Assembly: GCA_963976865.1 (NCBI GenBank)
Contig: CAXBLY010000008.1
Location: 51,011 to 115,010, forward strand
Length of the DNA: 64,000 nucleotides
Direction: 5' to 3'
DNA from: UBA1858 sp963976865
GTDB lineage: Bacteria > Pseudomonadota > Gammaproteobacteria > UBA4575
The notes under the pieces are model-generated. The model was not told where the DNA came from, did not search any database, and saw only the letters and a program-made list of their open reading frames with translations. Position numbers and translations under genes: made by a program. The number at the start of each line of letters is the position of its first letter. Within the stretch, counting starts at the first letter, position 1. Below, piece after piece: positions 54,404 to 62,600 of this stretch.

Positions 54404-56128
54404 TTATGCCGATAATGGCTGATCAGCAATTGAAACCTGCTGTTTATTCATCGAATGTGATGGTGAAGCCAGAGACATAAGATCGCCATCCTTCAGCATA
54501 TAATTTCGGTGACACAGACGTAGAATCGAAGGCCTGTGAGAAACAATGATCATTGTATTATTTTGTTGCAATTCCATTAGCAGATTCACCAGCATCGCAT
54601 CATGCTTAACATCCAAAGAAGAATCCGCATCATCAAACAATATTATTTTGGGCTCACCAAATGTCATACACCCAACCAGCGACCTCACCAGTATAATCTG
54701 CTGTCGCACACCCACCGGCAGCGAGTCATAACTGGACCCACTGACATGTGTATCCAGACCTTCAGGCAGCCGCATCACTACTTCGGTCAAACCAATTTTG
54801 TTCGCAATCTCTATAGCACGATCTACAGCTTGTCCTTCTCTAAACATTGTTAAATTATCAAGAATAGTGCCATCAAAAATCACACCATGTTGAGGCATAT
54901 AGCCTATTTGCGCCCTCATTGAAGATCGATCATGATTTCTTATATCTTCACCATCAATCTTAACCAAGCCTTCAGTTGGCGACATAAAACCCATTAATAA
55001 TTCAATTAAAGTACTTTTACCTGAACCATTAGCTCCAGTAATTCCGATAGTTTCACCTTGTGAAATTTTTAGTGAAATACCTTTTAGCAGCTCTACTTCA
55101 CTTTGCTCATGTTTGAAGTGAACATTTTCAAATTCAATATCTCCCTTAATCTGAACCATTTCTGCCTTGTCATTCACTGCTTCAAGAGGAATATCTTTAA
55201 ACTCATGGATCTTTTCTTTTGCAATACTGATCGCCTGAATCTGTGTCCATAATCCCATTGCCTTTAATGCCGGTTGCATTACTCTTCCCGAAAGCATTGT
55301 GCCAGCAGCTAATGCACCCACCGTCAAATCACCACTAACCACATAGATGCTCCCTATACCAACAAAACACATCATCACTACCTGGGAAAAAGTTGCGCCA
55401 ACACTTTGGATTACACTATTTATATTGCTCAGCTCAAATACTGACTGAGCTGATTTTCCTTGCAATCTTTCGAGTCTACGCATCATTGGCGCTTCTAATG
55501 CCATCGACTTTACAATATGCATTCCCTGCAGAACTTCGATTAAAAAATTTTGCTTGCGATCTCCTGCCTGAGATTTTTCACTTAATATCATCTTGAGTCT
55601 TTTACCCATCACATAAGAGACTAGTGCAAAAACTGCCATAACAGTCAAAGGCACCAATACCAGCTCTTGTGAAAAAACCCATATCAGTGACAAAAACACC
55701 AACACAAATGGCAAATCAACCAGCATTAAGATTGTCTGACCAGAATAGAATTCACGAATTTGTTTAACTGCGTCAAATTTATCAAGATGACGTCCAACAG
55801 TATCATTTTCAAATTTAACCAGATCAGCATGTAGCACGTGATCCAGTAATTTCATCGTCGTTGCATGTTCGTATTGAGCGCCTTTCCAGGCAAGAATGGT
55901 AGAACGCGCTATTCTTAAAAATACTTCTATGACAATTGCGAACAATAAAGCACTAATCATTAATGCAAATGTATCAAGTGCTTTATTGGGAAGAATTCTG
56001 TCGTACACCTGCAATATAACTAATGGCAAAGCCAGCGAAGTGATATTTAGCACAACGGTTGCCAGCAATACATCAGCACGACGCCAATGTTTAGGTGAAT
56101 CCATCTTATAGTTATCCGTCACGTCCAT
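54404..56128 (-). CDS. Type I secretion ABC exporter with degenerate motifs
   Basis: About 574 residues from the ATG at 56128. There is no N-terminal peptidase-like domain; six membrane helices (about 10-300) precede an ABC domain with Walker A GANGSGKST and Q-loop MPQHGVIF. The signature motif is LPVGV (YDSLPVGVRQQI) instead of LSGGQ, and Walker B reads ILFDDADSSLD, with Asp in place of the catalytic Glu. The switch histidine is in VSHRPS. It ends 11 bases before the second exporter. An in-frame ATG at 56104 is an alternative start. Confidence 0.9.
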   Translation of the reverse strand: MDVTDNYKMDSPKHWRRADVLLATVVLNITSLALPLVILQVYDRILPNKALDTFALMISALLFAIVIEVFLRIARSTILAWKGAQYEHATTMKLLDHVLHADLVKFENDTVGRHLDKFDAVKQIREFYSGQTILMLVDLPFVLVFLSLIWVFSQELVLVPLTVMAVFALVSYVMGKRLKMILSEKSQAGDRKQNFLIEVLQGMHIVKSMALEAPMMRRLERLQGKSAQSVFELSNINSVIQSVGATFSQVVMMCFVGIGSIYVVSGDLTVGALAAGTMLSGRVMQPALKAMGLWTQIQAISIAKEKIHEFKDIPLEAVNDKAEMVQIKGDIEFENVHFKHEQSEVELLKGISLKISQGETIGITGANGSGKSTLIELLMGFMSPTEGLVKIDGEDIRNHDRSSMRAQIGYMPQHGVIFDGTILDNLTMFREGQAVDRAIEIANKIGLTEVVMRLPEGLDTHVSGSSYDSLPVGVRQQIILVRSLVGCMTFGEPKIILFDDADSSLDVKHDAMLVNLLMELQQNNTMIIVSHRPSILRLCHRNYMLKDGDLMSLASPSHSMNKQQVSIADQPLSA

Positions 56129-56383
56129 TTGTTGTTTATGCCAACATTGTCTATATCTGGTATTGTTCCGAGCACAGCTCAAGAACCAGCAAATCAAGAA
56201 TTGATTGCTAACTCATGCTGGTTAACGGCAAAATATAAAAGATATTTAGTAACTTATGGACTGCAGCGACAATATTCCGACAGAAGCTGTATTTAGATTA
56301 TTTCCTGCGTAAATTTATCGCGCATTTATAAAGTCAAACATATCTCGACCTTGCATCGGTGTTTGACTACTCCTGATCACCTC

Positions 56384-56653
56384 CTACCATTCCAGATCGC
56401 TGATATCCTCTGGATTGATATACTCTGACACATCATCCATATACTCTGAAAGCGCATCATTATTATCCGCATCGACCCAGGGATTAGTGTTTTCTTTCTG
56501 CGCATCACGCGCATTTAATGGATTTATTGTATCAATCCATACTCGTTCAGGTTCATAGTTTAATTCTTTTACGAGTCGCTGATACTCAATTAATTCATCT
56601 TCGTTGCTTCCCAGCATGCCAGACTGATCTAAGCGCTTAGTTTTAGTAACCAT
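56384..56653 (-). CDS. Small acidic protein of the adhesin locus
   Basis: An 89-residue, strongly acidic, Asn- and Asp-rich protein. It ends EDISDLEW, which resembles the end of the giant adhesin (ENIETLEW). It has no signal peptide or membrane segment. The gene lies 43 bases after the adhesin stop, with an AAAGGC site, and is followed by 255 bases before the first exporter start. It may be a secreted partner, a decoy or an assembly factor of the adhesin. Confidence 0.65.
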   Translation of the reverse strand: MVTKTKRLDQSGMLGSNEDELIEYQRLVKELNYEPERVWIDTINPLNARDAQKENTNPWVDADNNDALSEYMDDVSEYINPEDISDLEW

Positions 56654-56696
56654 TATTTAATGCCTTTGTTATTGTTTTATTATTAGCACTTCTTGT

Positions 56697-59600
56697 TCAC
56701 CATTCTAACGTCTCGATATTCTCAAACGTTAACTGGCTTCCATCATCAAATTGTATGACACCAGACACGTCGGTTCCCAGCTCTAGTAACCCAGCGTTAA
56801 TATCATAATCAACTGCTTCACCATTTACTTCAATCTGCCATGGACTGGACGGATCTTTTGCACCATCTACAGTATTACTCAGATCTATGGAGTCCACCCA
56901 TCCATTTCCGGCTCCTCCATCAACAAGATCTGAGCCATCACCCTGATCGAATATAAATATATCGTTGCCATCGCCTCCATTCAGTACGTCGTCACCCAAC
57001 CCACCATCAATTATGTCATTCCCTGCATCACCATTGATAACATCAACACCCGCATCTCCGAATAACTGATCATCACCAGCGCCCCCATTGATAAGATCAC
57101 TATCATTACCACCCGAGATGTAGTCGTGCCCATCACCACCTGAAATTACATCTGCACCATCTTTGCCTGCAATAATATCGTTGCTGGCATCTCCATTAAT
57201 GATATCTACTCCTGCTGTACCTAAAGTAACAGAATCCAGCGTTTCAAATGTTACATCCAGTGTTTGCGAGACAGTGCTGGTATCACCATTTTCCGCTTCG
57301 GTAGTAGTCGCAGTAATTGTTAATGACACTGTACCACTGGTCGTTGCCGACGGAACGAGCTGCAAGTTTCCAACATCGGCAGGATCTACAGACCAGACCC
57401 CTCCACCAAGATCGGTTCCAGTATTAAGTGCTGCATCAATTGGCACTCCTGAAACTTCAATTGCTAAAGACTCAGATCCATCCGCATCACTCAAAGCTAT
57501 GTTCAGATTCAGACCTACTGGACTTACATCCATGCTCTGTGCATTCACCTGAAAATTATCAATTAACAAACTTGAATCAACTTGCTGATCATTTGTATTG
57601 ATCATTGCCACACCCAAGTCCAACACCCCACTATCTGTAGCTGTAAATGTAAATGTATTCCAGCCTGTTGAACCTGGTCCATCCAGATCCGATGATCGTG
57701 CTAATACCTGTGGAGCACCATTAATATTAACAATTGCAAAATCGTTAAATCCTGTTTGTGTATGAAATGCGGTTTCTGAATTGACAAAATTCCAGTCAAA
57801 CGTAACAACATCGCCTTCTTTAACTACAATTGCTGTTTGTAATGATGAGCCGTCTGTTGCATTTCCTGTAGACAACGTATCTAAACTACCTACAGCCAAA
57901 CCCATCTCCAGCTCAATCTGTAAATCCGATGCGCCATTGGCTCGCAATTCTCCAAACTGAGAACCTTCTGTAGGTGCTTGACCTGAAAATCCTGTAGGGT
58001 TATTAACCGTACCTAGCGTATCAACATTCCCCAATCCGCCTTCAAAGTTAATGCTAGAGCCCTGTAAATTCACGATTGATTCTGGTCCATTTATACTTGG
58101 TGCATCCGCCTGCGCAACCACCGCAACATCAACTGTATTTTTATATGTTAATGTGGAACCATTTTCTACAACATTGGTTTTAATTCCCAAAACGAAATCT
58201 GCATCACTGTTTTCAGGAGGAGTTATTGTTAACCCCTGAAGATCAGCTTGCTCTAACGTCCAGCTACCGTCCCCATTGTCAGTTCCTGCTGACAATACGG
58301 CTCCTGATGGTACGCCACTGATCGTAACATCCACTATCGCGCCTGCCTCAACATCAGATATTTTTATGGTTAGCGGAATTGCGGAATCTTCATACCCTTT
58401 AGTGTCTGCTGTCGAAACTATGGCGCCTTCATTCACATCGTTAATCGCAATGTTAAATGTCTCGGATGATGTCGAGCCATCCTGTGATGTCGCCGTTACT
58501 TCTATCGCCATGCTCTGTGCACTTTCAAAGTCCAGTGCTGACGGATCAGCTACCGTGACTTCACCGGTGGTGCTATTAATACTGAACGCATTACCAGGAT
58601 TGCTGGACAGGCTATAGGTCACATCATTGTTCGTGCCATCACTATCACTCGCAAGCGCCGTCACTCCGACTGATGTGCCTATAGCTGCATTTTCATTCAC
58701 ACTATTATTTGCCGCATCACTGTCTGTAACTGCACTGACTGCAAACTCGTTCGCATCGTTGATCGCAATGCTGAATGTCTCGGAGGATGTCGAGCCATCC
58801 TCTGAAGTCGCCGTGACTTCTATCTGCATCGATGCACTGTTCTCAAAATCCAGCGCACTCGGATCAGCCACCGTCACTTCTCCAGTGGTGCTATTAATAC
58901 TGAAGGCATTGCCAGGATTACTGCTTAAAGTGTAACTGACATCACTACTGGTGCCATCATCATCACTGGCAAACGCGGTGATGCCCACACTCGTTCCCAC
59001 CACAGCACTTTCTGACACAGCGTTTGCCACTGCATCGCTGTCACTCACTGCACTGACATCAAACTCATTTATATCTGCTATGTTTATAGTTACCACTTCA
59101 TTATAGGTAAGGCCACCACTGTCAGTGACCTGCACGAGAACATCCATTGTTTGCGCAGTTTCATAGTCAATAACCGAACTATCTGCAACTGTAATCTCAC
59201 CCGTATTTGCGTCAACGGTAAATGCACCACCCGCATCTTCAATCAGACTATAAGTATGTGTATCATTTTCATCTACATCTTCGGCAGTTAATGTTGCAAC
59301 CAATGTACCTATTGCCGCATTTTCTAACACAGCTTCTTCGATAACAGGTCTCAACTGAACATTATCTACAAGTGCACCAAAGGCATCATTTCCTCCACTC
59401 GCCTCTCTAAATTCAAGTCTATCTACTCCGCCCGTACCAACTACATCAAATTCAAATGCAGACCAATCAGTTGATGACGGATCAACGTCTGCAACTTTTT
59501 CACCATTCCAGTAAACCTCAAAAGCATTTGTATCATGCCCAATTCGATCAGCGGCATCAAAACTTAACTGATAATTTTGATCAGCAACTGTAGTCACATC

Positions 59601-62600
59601 CTGATAGACCCTGTCTATTCCAGTTTCCGCATCAATATCAAGATACTGACTCCCTTCACTTGCAGTATGACCGCCAAAATTATCATGTATTTGCACGTAT
59701 CCACTTGATGCATTCCATCCATCTACTGATGAAAAATTCTTTATACTGCCAGAATTTACATTTGAATTTTCAAACGAGCCATTTACAATTAAATCATTAC
59801 CAAAACCAGATGCGAGCTCAACCTGTAAACCTGTTGGCGCTTCGTTAACATCTGCGACGTCGATTGAAAAAATTTCACTTGAAGTTGAACCATCACTTGA
59901 TGTCGCTACAACAGTGACATTAAAACTGCTTGTTGTTTCGTGATCCAGTAAACTTCCATCAGCCACATATACTTCACCACTGACTTCATCAATAGCAAAT
60001 CGCCCACCGGCATCATCACTTAAAGAATAAGTAACGTCATTATTAGTGCCATCTGCATCACTCGCAAACGCTGTCACGCCGACTGATGTACCTGTAGCTG
60101 CATTTTCATTTACACTATTAATTTCCGCATCACTGTCTGTCACTGCACTGACTGCAAACTCGTTGGCATCGTTAATGGCAATGTTAAATGTCTCTGAGGA
60201 TGTTGATCCATCTTCACTGGTCGCCGTGACTTCAATCTGCATGCTCTGGGCTGTTTCGAAGTCCAGCGCACTCGGATCAGCCACCGTCACTTCTCCGGTG
60301 GTACTGTTAATACTGAACGCATTGCCAGGATTGCTGGACAGGCTATAGGTCACATCACTATTCGTGCCATCACTATCGCTCGCAAAGGCGGTGATCCCAA
60401 CACTCGTTCCCACCACAGCACTTTCTGACACAGCGTTGGCCACCGCATCACTATCTGTCACTGCACTGACTGCAAACTCATTGGCGTCATTAATCGCAAT
60501 GCTAAATGTCTCACTACTCACCGACCCATCTTCTGAAGTCGCCGTGACTTCAATCTGCATACTCTGAGCTGTTTCAAAGTCCAGCGCACTCGGATCAGCC
60601 ACTGTCACTTCACCAGTGGTGCTGTTAATACTAAACGCATTGCCAGGGTTGCTGGACAGACTATAGGTCACATTACTATTCGTGCCATCCGCATCACTCG
60701 CAAACGCCGTGATCCCAACACTCGTGCCGACCACTGCCGACTCACTGACTTCATTACTCGCATTATCTATGTCGCTGACCGCACTGATATCAAACTCGTT
60801 GGCGTCATTAATCGCAATACTGAACACTTCAGATGATGTGCTGCCATCTTCACTGGTCGCCGTCACTTCTATCTGCATCGACGCACTGTTCTCAAAATCC
60901 AGTGCTGACGGATCGTTAACCGTCACTTCACCAGTGGTGCTGTTAATACTGAACGCATTGCCAGGGTTACTGGACAGGCTATAGGTCACATCACTGTTCG
61001 TGCCATCCGCATCACTCGCAAACGCGGTGATACCAACACTCGTGCCGGCCACTGCCGACTCACTGACTTCATTACTCGCATTATCTGTGTCGCTGACTGC
61101 ACTGATATCAAACTCGTTGGCGTCATTAATGGCAATGTTAAATGTCTCACTGCTCACCGACCCATCTTCTGAAGTCGCGGTCACTTCTATCTGCATCGAT
61201 GCACTGTTCTCAAAGTCCAGTGCTGACGGATCGTTAACCGTCACTTCACCGGTGGCGCTGTTAATACTAAAGGCATTACCAGGGTTGCTGCTTAAACTGT
61301 AACTGACTCCACTGTTCGTGCCATCACTATCGCTCGCAAAGGCGGTGATGCCCACACTCGTTCCGGCCACTGCCGACTCACTGACTTCATTACTCGCATT
61401 ATCTGTGTCGCTGACCGCACTGATATCAAACTCGTTGGCATCATTAATCGCAACGCTGAAAACTTCAGATGATGTACTGCCATCTTCACTGGTCGCGGTC
61501 ACTTCTATCGACATGCTCTGCGCTGTTTCGAAGTCCAGCGCACTCGGATCAGCCACCGTCACTTCTCCGGTGGTACTGTTAATACTGAACGCATTGCCAG
61601 GATTGCTGGACAGGCTATAGGTCACATCACTATTCGTGCCATCACTATCGCTCGCAAAGGCGGTGATCCCAACACTCGTTCCCACCACAGCACTTTCTGA
61701 CACAGCGTTGGCCACCGCATCACTATCTGTCACTGCACTGACTGCAAACTCATTGGCGTCATTAATCGCAATGCTAAATGTCTCACTACTCACCGACCCA
61801 TCTTCTGAAGTCGCCGTGACTTCAATCTGCATACTCTGAGCTGTTTCAAAGTCCAGCGCACTCGGATCAGCCACTGTCACTTCACCGGTCGTGCTATTAA
61901 TACTGAACGCATTGCCAGGATTGCTGGACAGGCTATAGGTCACATCACTGTTCGTGCCATCGCCATCACTCGCAAACGCCGTAATGCCCACACTGGTTCC
62001 CACCACAGCACTTTCTGACACAGCGTTGGCCACCGCATCACTATCTGTCACTGCACTGACTGCAAACTCATTGGCGTCATTAATCGCAATGCTAAATGTC
62101 TCACTACTCACCGACCCATCTTCTGAAGTCGCCGTGACTTCAATCTGCATACTCTGAGCTGTTTCAAAGTCCAGCGCACTCGGATCAGCCACTGTCACTT
62201 CACCAGTGGTGCTGTTAATACTAAACGCATTGCCAGGGTTGCTGGACAGGCTATACGCCACATCACTGTTCGTGCCATCCGCATCACTCGCAAACGCCGT
62301 GATCCCGACACTCGTTCCCACCACAGCACTTTCTGACACAGCGTTGGCCGCCGCATCACTGTCTGTCACTACACTGATATCAAATTCATTCGCATCGTTA
62401 ATCGCAATACTGAACACTTCAGAAGAGGTACTGCCATCTTCACTGGTCGCCGTCACTTCTATCGACATGCTCTGCGCATTCTCGAAGTCCAGTGCACTCG
62501 GATCGTTAACCGTCACTTCACCAGTGGTGCTGTTAATACTGAACGCATTACCAGGATTGTTACTTAAACTGTAACTGACTCCACTGTTGGTCCCATCCGC

